Source: Ktedonobacter robiniae (GTDB lineage Bacteria; Chloroflexota; Ktedonobacteria; Ktedonobacterales; Ktedonobacteraceae). From it: DNA of 64,000 bases. The notes below the pieces were generated by a model. The model worked only from the letters and a program-made list of their open reading frames with translations. It did not search any database and was not told the DNA's origin. The position numbers were made by a program, and so were the translations under genes. Shown one piece after another: positions 35,302 to 43,288 of this stretch. The stretch is from positions 1 to 64,000 of the forward strand of contig NZ_BNJG01000006.1 in the NCBI RefSeq assembly GCF_016587375.1, in the 5' to 3' direction. Within the stretch, counting starts at the first letter, position 1. Each line of letters starts with the position of its first letter.

Positions 35302-35946
35302 TTAGCGGCTGGCCCAGAGCATGCCGCGTTTCATGATTTCGAGAACCTCGGGTACCTCAAAATCACTGACGACATGTCCTAGCGAGGAGTAGAAGACGCG
35401 TCCCTGGCCCCAGCGTTTCTTCCAGACCACCGGCACGATGCTGCCCGCGATCCAGGGGGCATGCTCGCCGCTAAAGGTGGTTGTGGCCAGGACTTCATTG
35501 ATGGGATCAATGTGCATATAGTACTGTTCAGAATGCATGTGAAAATCTTGCAAACCGGCGGTAATGGGGTCCTCATGGTGAGTGATGTTGACTTCATAGT
35601 CAATGATATTGCCGGGATGCGCGACCCACTGGCCACCAACCATAAATTGATACTCTGTGCTGTTGCGGAAGGAATCGGCCATGCAGCCATGCCAGCCCGC
35701 GATGCCAACGCCACTCTGGACGGCACGCAACAGGCCCCGTTCCTGTTCGGGGGTAATCGTGCCCATAGTCCAGATAGGCACAATGAGATCAAGCCGCTGC
35801 ATTTTGGCTTCGTCTAAATAGGCGTCGAGCGTATCGGAGACCTCGACCTCGTAGCCCTGCTCACGCAGGAAGGGTGCGAAGAGGGCCGCGCCCTTCTCTG
35901 GCTCATGGCCTTCCCATCCGCCCCAGACAAGTAATGCTGATTTCAT
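35302..35946 (-). CDS. ThuA-domain protein (trehalose-utilisation/GATase-like fold)
   Basis: 214 aa. It spans the ThuA domain: LLVWGGWEGHEPEKGA at the N-terminus, GIAGWHGCMADSF in the position of the glutamine-amidotransferase nucleophile elbow, and HMHSEQYYMHID, VVWKKRWGQGRVFYSSLGH at the end. ThuA/ThuB pairs oxidise and process disaccharides such as trehalulose or trehalose. AAAGGA precedes ATG 35946. It is divergent from a Gfo/Idh oxidoreductase, a common ThuA partnership. Confidence 0.88.
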   Translation of the reverse strand: MKSALLVWGGWEGHEPEKGAALFAPFLREQGYEVEVSDTLDAYLDEAKMQRLDLIVPIWTMGTITPEQERGLLRAVQSGVGIAGWHGCMADSFRNSTEYQFMVGGQWVAHPGNIIDYEVNITHHEDPITAGLQDFHMHSEQYYMHIDPINEVLATTTFSGEHAPWIAGSIVPVVWKKRWGQGRVFYSSLGHVVSDFEVPEVLEIMKRGMLWASR

Positions 35947-35967
35947 AAAAGAAGTCCTTTCTTTATG

Positions 35968-35995
35968 GTCCGGACCCTGATCTGGGACAGATCAG
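35968..35995. promoter_or_regulatory. palindromes in the ThuA / Gfo-Idh divergent region
   Basis: GGTCCGGACC (35968-35977) is a perfect 10-bp palindrome, and CTGATCT (35977-35983) and AGATCAG (35989-35995) form an adjacent inverted repeat with a 5-nt spacer. Both are candidate operators for a sugar-responsive regulator; no -35/-10 pair could be assigned confidently. Confidence 0.4.
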
Positions 35996-36101
35996 AGTCT
36001 CCACATATTGACGTGTTACTGCTATTATGTCCCGAGAACCCCTGGGCAAGCAACCTGCAGAGAGGATATAATTGCAAGCAAAAGGGAAGAAAGGAATCGT
36101 T

Positions 36102-37136
36102 ATGGAGCAGAAAGATATGTTGCGCATTGTGCTGGTTGGATGTGGCGCCATGAGTCGTGCCTGGCTCCAGACCGCGACCGAGCTTGCTGACGTCGAGGTC
36201 GTGGGACTGGTCGATATTTATGAGGAGGCCGCGCATACCAGGGCACGCGAATTGCAGTTGACACAGGTCATGATTGGTACGGATCTGGGCGAGATCCTGG
36301 AGCGCACACGCCCCGATATTGTCTTTAATTGCACTATCCCAGAGGCTCATCTGCAAACAAGCCTACAGGCGCTAGAGGCAGGCTGTCATGTGCTGAGTGA
36401 GAAGCCACTGGCCGCCTCACTGGAGGCGTCGCGCACCCTGGTGGCGGCCGCGCAACGCGTTGATAGATATTTCGCGGTTATGCAGAACCGGCGCTATGAT
36501 GCGAATATCCTGCGCGTACACCACGTTCTGGCTTCGGGCGAGTTGGGAGCGCTCACTACGGTCAATAGCGATTTCTATATTGGCGCGCATTTCGGGGGCT
36601 TTCGCGACCATATGCGCCATGTCCTGCTCCTGGATATGGCCATCCATACCTTTGACGCGGCGCGCTTCTTGACCAGGGCCGATCCTGTCTCCGTCTACTG
36701 CCATGAGTGGAATCCTGCTGGCTCCTGGTACGATCATGACGCCTCGGCAATTGCTATTTTCGAGATGACAGGCGGATTGATGTATACCTATCGCGGGAGC
36801 TGGTGCGCGGAGGGCCTGGCGACCACCTGGGAGAGCGACTGGCGTTTGATTGCCCAGCGTGGAAGCATAACCTGGAATGGAGGAGAGGACATACGGGTCC
36901 AGCAGGTACAGGAGACAGGAGGTTTCCTCTCCACCTTTTGCGACGTTGAGCCAGATCTGGTAGAGCGCACAGAGTGGACCCAAGGACATTCCAGCGCGAT
37001 CAGGGATTTTATCGCCTGTGTACGCGAGGGACGAGCGCCCCAGACCAATGGCACAGATAACATAAAAAGCCTGGCGATGGTGTTTGCCGCCATTGAAAGC
37101 GCTGAAAGCGGCAAGCGCGTCGCCGTTTCCTGGTAG
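36102..37136 (+). CDS. Gfo/Idh/MocA-family NAD(P)-dependent oxidoreductase
   Basis: 344 aa from ATG 36102 behind AAAGGA. N-terminal Rossmann IVLVGCGAMSRAW, dinucleotide-lobe motif LSEKPLAAS (the EKP signature), and a C-terminal alpha/beta domain with RRYDANILRV and MAIHTFDAARFL. Oxidises or reduces a sugar, inositol or sugar acid. The lutC gene follows after 30 bp, so it is probably the first gene of the lactate-utilisation operon. Confidence 0.9.
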   Translation: MEQKDMLRIVLVGCGAMSRAWLQTATELADVEVVGLVDIYEEAAHTRARELQLTQVMIGTDLGEILERTRPDIVFNCTIPEAHLQTSLQALEAGCHVLSEKPLAASLEASRTLVAAAQRVDRYFAVMQNRRYDANILRVHHVLASGELGALTTVNSDFYIGAHFGGFRDHMRHVLLLDMAIHTFDAARFLTRADPVSVYCHEWNPAGSWYDHDASAIAIFEMTGGLMYTYRGSWCAEGLATTWESDWRLIAQRGSITWNGGEDIRVQQVQETGGFLSTFCDVEPDLVERTEWTQGHSSAIRDFIACVREGRAPQTNGTDNIKSLAMVFAAIESAESGKRVAVSW

Positions 37137-37166
37137 CGCAAGAAGGTAGTCAAAGAAGAGGAACGC

Positions 37167-37739
37167 ATGCAGATTCAAGCGCAACAAGTTCTCTACAGCC
37201 AATTTGAACGTCGCCTACGCGCGGCAGGCGGCGAATCACACTATGCAGGCTCTCTCGAAGAGGCCGCCCGCCTGATCGCGGAGCATCCCGCGCTGACTGA
37301 GAAGCTCATCATACTTCCTCCAGGCTTTGCACAACGTGAGCCATGGGGAGCGCTCCTGTCTCTGTTAGAAGCGCGAGGGATCACCCTCGAAGAGGCGGAG
37401 GGACCTCGCGAGATTGCCGACGCGCCCGCCGGGCTCTCAGACGCCCACCTGGCCATTGCCGAGACTGGTTCGGTGCTGGTTGCCGAGAACAACCTGGCGG
37501 CGCGTGCCGTGACCATGTTGACCATCGCCCATTTTGTCTTGGTGCAAGCACGAGAGCTTTATCCCATGCTGGAGAGCGCGGGCGAGCGTCTGCGCCAGCT
37601 CTCCACGCCTGGAACCGGGCAGCAACATCATATGACCCTGGTCACCGGCCCCAGTCGCACAGCCGATATCGAGCGCACCCTCACAATAGGTGTTCAGGGG
37701 CCGAGAGTATTTTGTGTTTTGTTCGTTGAGAGCAACTAA
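37167..37739 (+). CDS. lutC: LutC/YkgG-type LUD-domain protein
   Basis: 190 aa LUD domain. Key blocks: DAHLAIAETGSVLVAENN and the C-terminal VTGPSRTADIERTLTIGVQGP, which are typical of LutC. With LutA and LutB it forms the non-flavin iron-sulfur L-lactate dehydrogenase complex that converts L-lactate to pyruvate. AGAGGAA before the ATG. It precedes lutB by 54 bp. Confidence 0.9.
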   Translation: MQIQAQQVLYSQFERRLRAAGGESHYAGSLEEAARLIAEHPALTEKLIILPPGFAQREPWGALLSLLEARGITLEEAEGPREIADAPAGLSDAHLAIAETGSVLVAENNLAARAVTMLTIAHFVLVQARELYPMLESAGERLRQLSTPGTGQQHHMTLVTGPSRTADIERTLTIGVQGPRVFCVLFVESN

Positions 37740-37793
37740 CGATTGTCTTTACCACAATGATGTGGGTGGTCACAGATCGGAGTAGCGTTTTTT

Positions 37794-39383
37794 ATGGAGC
37801 AGCCACAATCGTCTTCTCAACATGATACCCTTCAGCCCGCGCAGGCCGCGCTGACAGGGACGCTCACACCGCAACAGGTCGTGACCGAGGAGCAGGCCAA
37901 CACAACTCACGAGCACCAGCCATTTGAAGCGCGCCTGACCCATGCCCTACATGACACCAACTTGCAGGGCGCGCTCAAGCGCTTTGCCCCTAACTGGCGC
38001 GCCTCGCGTCTGCAAGTCTTCCAACAAGAGCAAGAGGCCTATGGCGATGCGTTTAGTTTCGCGAACCTGCGGACACAATTGCGCCAGGCCAAGGACGACG
38101 CCATCGAGCACCAGGAAGAACTGCTCGCACGCTTTACAAGCCAGGCCGAGGCCGCAGGCGCCATCGTGTACCAGGCGCGCACCGCCGAGGACGCCAACCG
38201 CTATATTTACGAACTCTGCCAGCGTAAAGGCATTGAACTGGTCGTCAAAGCTAAGACCATGGCCAGTGAGGAGATCGAACTCAATGCCTATCTGGAAGAG
38301 CGAGGCATCACGGCTATCGAGACTGACCTGGGGGAGTGGGTCGCGCAACTCGACCACGAACGTCCCTCCCACATGGTTATGCCCATCATCCATAAAACGC
38401 GCCAGCAGGTAGGCGAGACCTTAACCAGGGCCACCGGGCGCGAGATCTCACGCGAAGATGTGGGTGAGCAGGTCGCCGTTATTCGCACTGAGCATCGCAA
38501 GTCCTTCCTGACCGCGGGCATGGGGGTGAGTGGCGCTAACGCCCTCATCGCGGAGAACGGAACCGTGATGATGACGACCAACGAGGGCAATGGGCGCCTG
38601 GTGACCTCGCTCCCGCCGGTCCATGTCGTCATCGCGGGCTGCGATAAACTCCTGGAGACCTTCGCCGACGCCATGACCCAGCTGCGCCTGCTGGCCAGAA
38701 GCGCGACCGGGCAGGCTATGACCAGCTATTCAACCTTTATCACCGGCCCCTCGGCTCCCAACCAGGAAATGCATATCGTCTTGCTGGACAATGGACGCAG
38801 CGAGATGCGCGCAGACCCACACTTTAAAGATGCCCTGCGCTGTATACGTTGTGCCGCCTGCGCTAATATTTGTCCACCGTACCAGCAGGTAGGAGGACAT
38901 GCCTTTGGCCATATCTACAGCGGCGCGATTGGCCTGGTTGTCACCCCGTTCCATCATGGCCTGGAGGCGGGGGCGGGTCCACAGAGCCTCTGTGTGAGCT
39001 GCAATGCCTGCGAAACCGTCTGCCCGGTTGAAATTCCCTTGCCTAGCCTCATTCTGGATGTGCGCCATCGTGTGGTAGAGAAAAAGGGCCTGCATCCGAT
39101 AAAGAGGATCATCTTCGAGGCCATGGCGCGCCCCTGGCTCTTTAACCTGGGAGCACGCCTGGGGAGCTGGGGCCAGTTGCCCCTGACCTGGGGTAGCCAT
39201 TTTGTGCGCTCGCGCTACTTTGGCCCTCTGGGCAAGCTGCCCTTCCTCAAGGGGGTCGCGGACCAGGCGCGCTGGCGCAGCCTTCCAGCCCTGGCGTCAC
39301 GCCCCTGCGTGACCGGGTCAAGGCGCGCAGCAAGTCTTATAGTCATGACAAGCCCCTTGCTACTCAGGGTCAGTTGCATGTGA
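37794..39383 (+). CDS. lutB: LutB/YkgF-type iron-sulfur protein, C-terminus altered by a likely frameshift
   Basis: 529 aa. LUD domain (about 80-310; TEHRKSFLTAGMGVSGANALIAENG) and two 4Fe-4S clusters starting at Cys350 (CIRCAACANICPP) and Cys400 (CVSCNACETVCPV). The last ~30 residues after ALASRP look random. Adding one C to the CCCC run at about 39302-39305 changes them to PLRDRVKARSKSYSH and runs straight into lutA without a stop, so lutB and lutA may be one fused gene of ~786 codons, or the frameshift is a base-call error. Membrane-free cytosolic complex. Confidence 0.88.
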   Translation: MEQPQSSSQHDTLQPAQAALTGTLTPQQVVTEEQANTTHEHQPFEARLTHALHDTNLQGALKRFAPNWRASRLQVFQQEQEAYGDAFSFANLRTQLRQAKDDAIEHQEELLARFTSQAEAAGAIVYQARTAEDANRYIYELCQRKGIELVVKAKTMASEEIELNAYLEERGITAIETDLGEWVAQLDHERPSHMVMPIIHKTRQQVGETLTRATGREISREDVGEQVAVIRTEHRKSFLTAGMGVSGANALIAENGTVMMTTNEGNGRLVTSLPPVHVVIAGCDKLLETFADAMTQLRLLARSATGQAMTSYSTFITGPSAPNQEMHIVLLDNGRSEMRADPHFKDALRCIRCAACANICPPYQQVGGHAFGHIYSGAIGLVVTPFHHGLEAGAGPQSLCVSCNACETVCPVEIPLPSLILDVRHRVVEKKGLHPIKRIIFEAMARPWLFNLGARLGSWGQLPLTWGSHFVRSRYFGPLGKLPFLKGVADQARWRSLPALASRPCVTGSRRAASLIVMTSPLLLRVSCM

Positions 39384-40153
39384 CGGTGGCTTACTTTGCG
39401 GGGTGTATGACCGATCGCCTCTATCCTGAAATGGGGGAGGCCGTGATCAAGGTCCTGGAGAGCATCGGCGTGCACGTTGTATTCCCCCAACAGCAGAACT
39501 GTTGTGGCCTGCCCGCGCTGAACTCCGGCGACCGGCACAATGGACTACGTATGGCCAAGCAGACCATTGCCACGCTGGAGCAATCGCTGGAGGAGAGCGG
39601 AGCCGACTATATACTTAGTGGCTCGACCAGTTGTGTCGTGACCATCATTCAGGATTACCTGCGCCTCTTCGAGGACTTTCACGAGACAACCTGGCTCAAA
39701 CGGACCCAGGCCCTGGCGGATCGCGTCATCGACTTCGCAGGCTTCATGGATCGCGTCGTCATCCCCAGCGGCGTGCAACTCCCAGTACGCGAGGAGAAGG
39801 CGAGCGAAGTCGTTGTGACCTATCATGACTCCTGCCAATCGTGTAACTGTTTGGGCTTGCGTTCTGAGGCACGCCACGTCTTGCAGGATCTCCTGCACGT
39901 TGACCTGCGTGAGATGGCCCAGTCAGATGTCTGCTGTGGCTTTGGCGGCACGACTTCAATTGAGCAACCCGAGGTTGCCGAACGCCTCTTAAACAACAAA
40001 CTGCAGAATGCGGAAGAGACGGGGGCTGCAATCCTCATCGCCGATAACCCCGGTTGCCTGATGCACCTGCGCTGCGGGGCAGACGCCAAGGGGAAACGTC
40101 TGCGCGTCCTACACCTGGCCGAGGTCGTCGCCGAGCGTTTGCAAGAAGAGTAA
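39374..40153 (+). CDS. lutA: LutA/YkgE-type iron-sulfur (CCG domain) protein
   Basis: 259 aa as read from TTG 39374. Two CCG half-domains: FAGCMTDRLYPEMG with QQNCCGLPALNSGD, and YHDSCQSCNCLGL with SDVCCGFGGTTSI, the redox-active cluster-binding motifs of heterodisulfide-reductase-like subunits. It would take electrons from lactate in the LutABC complex. The true N-terminus is doubtful because the frame is open upstream into lutB; see the lutB entry. Confidence 0.9.
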   Translation: MHVTVAYFAGCMTDRLYPEMGEAVIKVLESIGVHVVFPQQQNCCGLPALNSGDRHNGLRMAKQTIATLEQSLEESGADYILSGSTSCVVTIIQDYLRLFEDFHETTWLKRTQALADRVIDFAGFMDRVVIPSGVQLPVREEKASEVVVTYHDSCQSCNCLGLRSEARHVLQDLLHVDLREMAQSDVCCGFGGTTSIEQPEVAERLLNNKLQNAEETGAAILIADNPGCLMHLRCGADAKGKRLRVLHLAEVVAERLQEE

Positions 40154-40202
40154 CACATGCAGGGGTGAGAACAGGCTAGCCTGCTCTCACCCCTGCATGT
40201 GT
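40153..40202. terminator. 50-bp near-perfect palindrome at the lutA stop
   Basis: 40153-40202 is symmetrical about 40177/40178 with a single mismatch pair, and the lutA TAA (40151-40153) touches its left end. No T-run follows. It resembles the palindrome after the DinB-like gene and probably ends the lut transcript. Confidence 0.7.
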
Positions 40203-40627
40203 GCCCCCTTTGTTTATAAATCAGCTCTCGCACTGGGACGAATGTGCTGTCGGACTTGACGAATAAGGATAGAAGAGGTACACTGCAAGGGCTATAGCGA
40301 TGGGACAGGCCACTCGTATATCCTGTTCCCCAGCAAGGACGCAGAAGAGTTCTCCGCAATCCTCTTTAGATTTTTCTTCCTGCACACACGTTCGATTTGA
40401 TATCAGCAAGCAGCCCTGCTTTTGTATCCTACGGCTCGCTCCTGGTACGTTTTAAAGACACCGTGACTTCAGGGAGTTTAGAAACACCCACGAAGTGGAG
40501 CATTACCAGGCTCAGGGGAAGGCACAGGAGGTAGATCCTCCTGCCGGGGTGGGGACCTCTCACAACATTTTTTTCATGACCTGAGTGAGTACACTACGCA
40601 ATTTCGTAGTGGCCGAAAGGATAAAAC
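40203..40627 (+). promoter_or_regulatory. 5' leader region of the DEAD-box gene
   Basis: 425 bp without a supported gene. It holds an AGGAGG-tagat-CCTCCT hairpin at about 40529-40545 and CACTACG-caattt-CGTAGTG at about 40593-40612, the latter 15 bp before the helicase ATG. Long structured leaders are common upstream of cold-inducible helicases. A promoter could not be fixed. Confidence 0.35.
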
Positions 40628-42328
40628 ATGCCTTCTTTTCAAGACCTTCCTTTGCAGCCCGCAACACGTGCGGTGCTGGCATCCATGCAGATTACAGAGC
40701 AGACCCCTATTCAGGCCGAGGCGATTCCAGCCCTGCTGGCTGGTAAGGATGTAATAGGGCAGTCCGCGACTGGCTCCGGCAAGACGCTTGCCTATGGTAT
40801 TCCCCTGATCGAACGCCTGGCAAAAAATAGACGCGTCGCGCAGGCGCTTGTGCTGGTTCCCACACGCGAACTGGCTGTGCAGGTCAATTCAGTTCTCAGC
40901 ACATTTGCCGCGCCCCGGCGCCTGACAACGGCCCTGCTGGTGGGTGGGCGACGCTATGAGAAACAGATTTCCGCCCTCCGCTATGGTGCGCAGATTATCA
41001 TTGGCACCCCTGGGCGTATCAAAGATCACCTGGAGCAAGGCAACCTGGTCCTGCGCGACATCCGCATCTGTGTGCTCGACGAGGCCGACCAGATGCTCGA
41101 TAGCGGCTTTGGACCCGAGATTGAGCAGATCCTGGAAACCTCACCTGAGGATCGTCAGATGGCACTCTTTTCAGCTACTATGCCTACCTGGATCGCGAAG
41201 TTGCAGGAGAAGTTTCTCAAAGACCCCGTCAAGGTAACGATTACCCCAGAGGCAGGAGTGCAAAGCACGATTGAACAGGTTGTTTACCAGGTGCCACGGG
41301 GCAAGAAAGTAGAGGCACTCTGCACACTTCTGGCCTCCACCCAGGGCGAGATCAGCCTGATCTTTGGCCGTACCAAGATGGGCGTCGAACGACTGGGGGA
41401 ACAGCTCAGTAATCTTGGTTTTGCCGTTGGGACCTTCCATGGCGATAAGAGCCAGCGCGCCCGCGAAGATGTATTGATGGCATTCCGCCGAGGCCAGGTG
41501 CAGATGCTGCTCGCGACCGACGTTGCCGCGCGTGGACTTGATATTCGTGGCATTACCCAGGTTATCAACTATGAGCTTCCCGACTCCGACGAACTCTTTA
41601 CGCACCGCATTGGTCGTACGGGACGCATGGGACGCTATGGCAAGGCCGTCACACTTCTCGCGCCCTCGGATATGAGCAAATGGCGACGTATGTCACGTAG
41701 CTTCGGGCAGCCCGTTGCCGTGCAAAAAATGGTCCTGAATGATGAGGCCGCCCTGGCCCGGCCTATGGTAATGTCAGAGGAAAAACAGGCACGCGACCTG
41801 GAGCGCGATAGCGAGCAGGCCTTGCTGGAAGACGAGGACACTCAAGTGGTGACGTTGAATGAGCGTCCTAGGCGGGAGCGCTCCAGATTCCAGGAGACGC
41901 AGGGAGCCTATACGAGGAAACGCCCCTATGAGCGGACGCGTAATGAGTTCTCCGTGCGTAGGCCAGAGCGCAGCAATGACACCTTTGCCGACGCCGAGCG
42001 CCCTGCACGCTCACGTGTCCGGCATACAGAAGTGTTTGTAGAGACCGAGGGACAGGCACACGCACGCGCCAGGCGCGCGGAACTCTTTATTGAGCCTGAG
42101 CTTCCTGCTCGCAGACAGGAGCGCCGCGCAGCGACGTTTGAGAAACCATCCACAGATAAGACCCGAGAATACAAGAGAGGCACAGGAAAGCCCTCGAACT
42201 TTGGCAAAGGTGAGGGCAAAGGCAGGAAGCCCGCGTTTTCCTCCTTTGATACACGCTCTGGGAAACGCACATCCGGGGGCGCTGCCCGCGATGCCCGCCG
42301 CACACGGGACCGCATCTCTAGCCGGTAA
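40628..42328 (+). CDS. DEAD-box ATP-dependent RNA helicase with basic C-terminal tail
   Basis: 566 aa. All helicase motifs are present in order: Q motif TPIQAEAIPALL, Walker A ATGSGKT (47-53), PTRELA, TPGR, DEAD (VLDEADQM), SAT, ARGLDI and HRIGRTGRMG. The last ~180 residues are an Arg/Glu-rich, low-complexity tail ending RDARRTRDR, as in CsdA/DeaD-type cold-shock and ribosome-assembly helicases. AAAGGAT lies before ATG 40628. Cytoplasmic RNA remodelling. Confidence 0.93.
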   Translation: MPSFQDLPLQPATRAVLASMQITEQTPIQAEAIPALLAGKDVIGQSATGSGKTLAYGIPLIERLAKNRRVAQALVLVPTRELAVQVNSVLSTFAAPRRLTTALLVGGRRYEKQISALRYGAQIIIGTPGRIKDHLEQGNLVLRDIRICVLDEADQMLDSGFGPEIEQILETSPEDRQMALFSATMPTWIAKLQEKFLKDPVKVTITPEAGVQSTIEQVVYQVPRGKKVEALCTLLASTQGEISLIFGRTKMGVERLGEQLSNLGFAVGTFHGDKSQRAREDVLMAFRRGQVQMLLATDVAARGLDIRGITQVINYELPDSDELFTHRIGRTGRMGRYGKAVTLLAPSDMSKWRRMSRSFGQPVAVQKMVLNDEAALARPMVMSEEKQARDLERDSEQALLEDEDTQVVTLNERPRRERSRFQETQGAYTRKRPYERTRNEFSVRRPERSNDTFADAERPARSRVRHTEVFVETEGQAHARARRAELFIEPELPARRQERRAATFEKPSTDKTREYKRGTGKPSNFGKGEGKGRKPAFSSFDTRSGKRTSGGAARDARRTRDRISSR

Positions 42329-42355
42329 ATCTTCTAGCATAGAGCGAAAAGCGAG

Positions 42356-42388
42356 CGAGTGAGCTGAGAATTTTTCTCAGCTCACTCG
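42356..42388 (+). terminator. 15-bp hairpin after the DEAD-box gene
   Basis: Arms 42356-42370 and 42374-42388 pair perfectly with a 3-nt T loop, 27 nt after the stop. Likely terminator, although no long T-run follows. Confidence 0.7.
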
Positions 42389-42537
42389 TCTTGCTCCAGT
42401 TCGATGCGTTTGCTCATCGACTCCTTGCTGGTGTGATCTCTCCCCTTTTTTCAACGACCTCTTGAAAGCCCTTATCTATCTATGCTACCATAGGCTTCTT
42501 TGCAGAGCTCTACTGTAGTACAGCAAAGGATGCAACT

Positions 42538-43272
42538 ATGGCAGCAAAACCCATTATTTTGTTGGACGATGGCGGTGTGATGAATGATAATCGCCTACGT
42601 GGTCCACAGTGGCAACGCCTGGTAGGTGAATTTTTCGCGCCCCGACTCGGAGGCACACCTGCCGCCTGGGCTGAAGCCAACCGCGTCTTGATGATGGATA
42701 TCTTTGGGCCGGAAAACTGGCAGGCGCGAATACAAGCTGCAACCGATTATGCCAGCTTTGAGCGCACCTACTGGTGCGACTGGCTGGGCGGTATGTGCCA
42801 GCTCGCGAATGTGGCGGTCCCATCAGAGGAAGCGTGTCTCGAACTGGCCTGCCAGGCCGAGACCTACATTACCCCTCGGGTGCGCGCCACCTTTCCCGGC
42901 GTGATCGAGGCCCTTCACGAGCTACACGCTCAAGGATACACGCTGCATACCGCGTCAGGCGAATCCTCGCTTCACCTCCATGGCTACCTGACGGGTATGG
43001 GCGTGCGCGATTACTTCGGGCGACTCTACGGCGCCGACCTGCTCGGCATCCTCAAAGAGACGCCAGAATACTACGAACGCCTCTTCGCCAACGCTGGCAT
43101 TGCGCCCCGCGATGTCTTGATCGTTGACGACACTCCACGCGTTCTTGCCTGGGCTAGAGACCTCGGCGCGATGACTGTGCTCATCACTCCTGAACAGGAG
43201 GCGCCCGATGGAACAATTTGCCTCAATAATTTGGCCGCATTGCCACAACTGGTAAGTCAGCTCACTAGCTAG
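42538..43272 (+). CDS. HAD-superfamily hydrolase (subfamily IA-like)
   Basis: 244 aa. Motif I is LLDDGGVMND, giving nucleophile Asp10; the position two residues later is Gly12, as in the DxG variants of YihX-like HADs. A C1-type helical cap follows, then motif II (TASGE), the Lys (LKETPEYYE) and motif IV VLIVDDTPRVLAWA. Probably a phosphatase or dehalogenase acting on a small molecule; substrate unknown. AAAGGATG before the start. Confidence 0.85.
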   Translation: MAAKPIILLDDGGVMNDNRLRGPQWQRLVGEFFAPRLGGTPAAWAEANRVLMMDIFGPENWQARIQAATDYASFERTYWCDWLGGMCQLANVAVPSEEACLELACQAETYITPRVRATFPGVIEALHELHAQGYTLHTASGESSLHLHGYLTGMGVRDYFGRLYGADLLGILKETPEYYERLFANAGIAPRDVLIVDDTPRVLAWARDLGAMTVLITPEQEAPDGTICLNNLAALPQLVSQLTS

Positions 43273-43288
43273 TTCTTCGGCTGAATAG

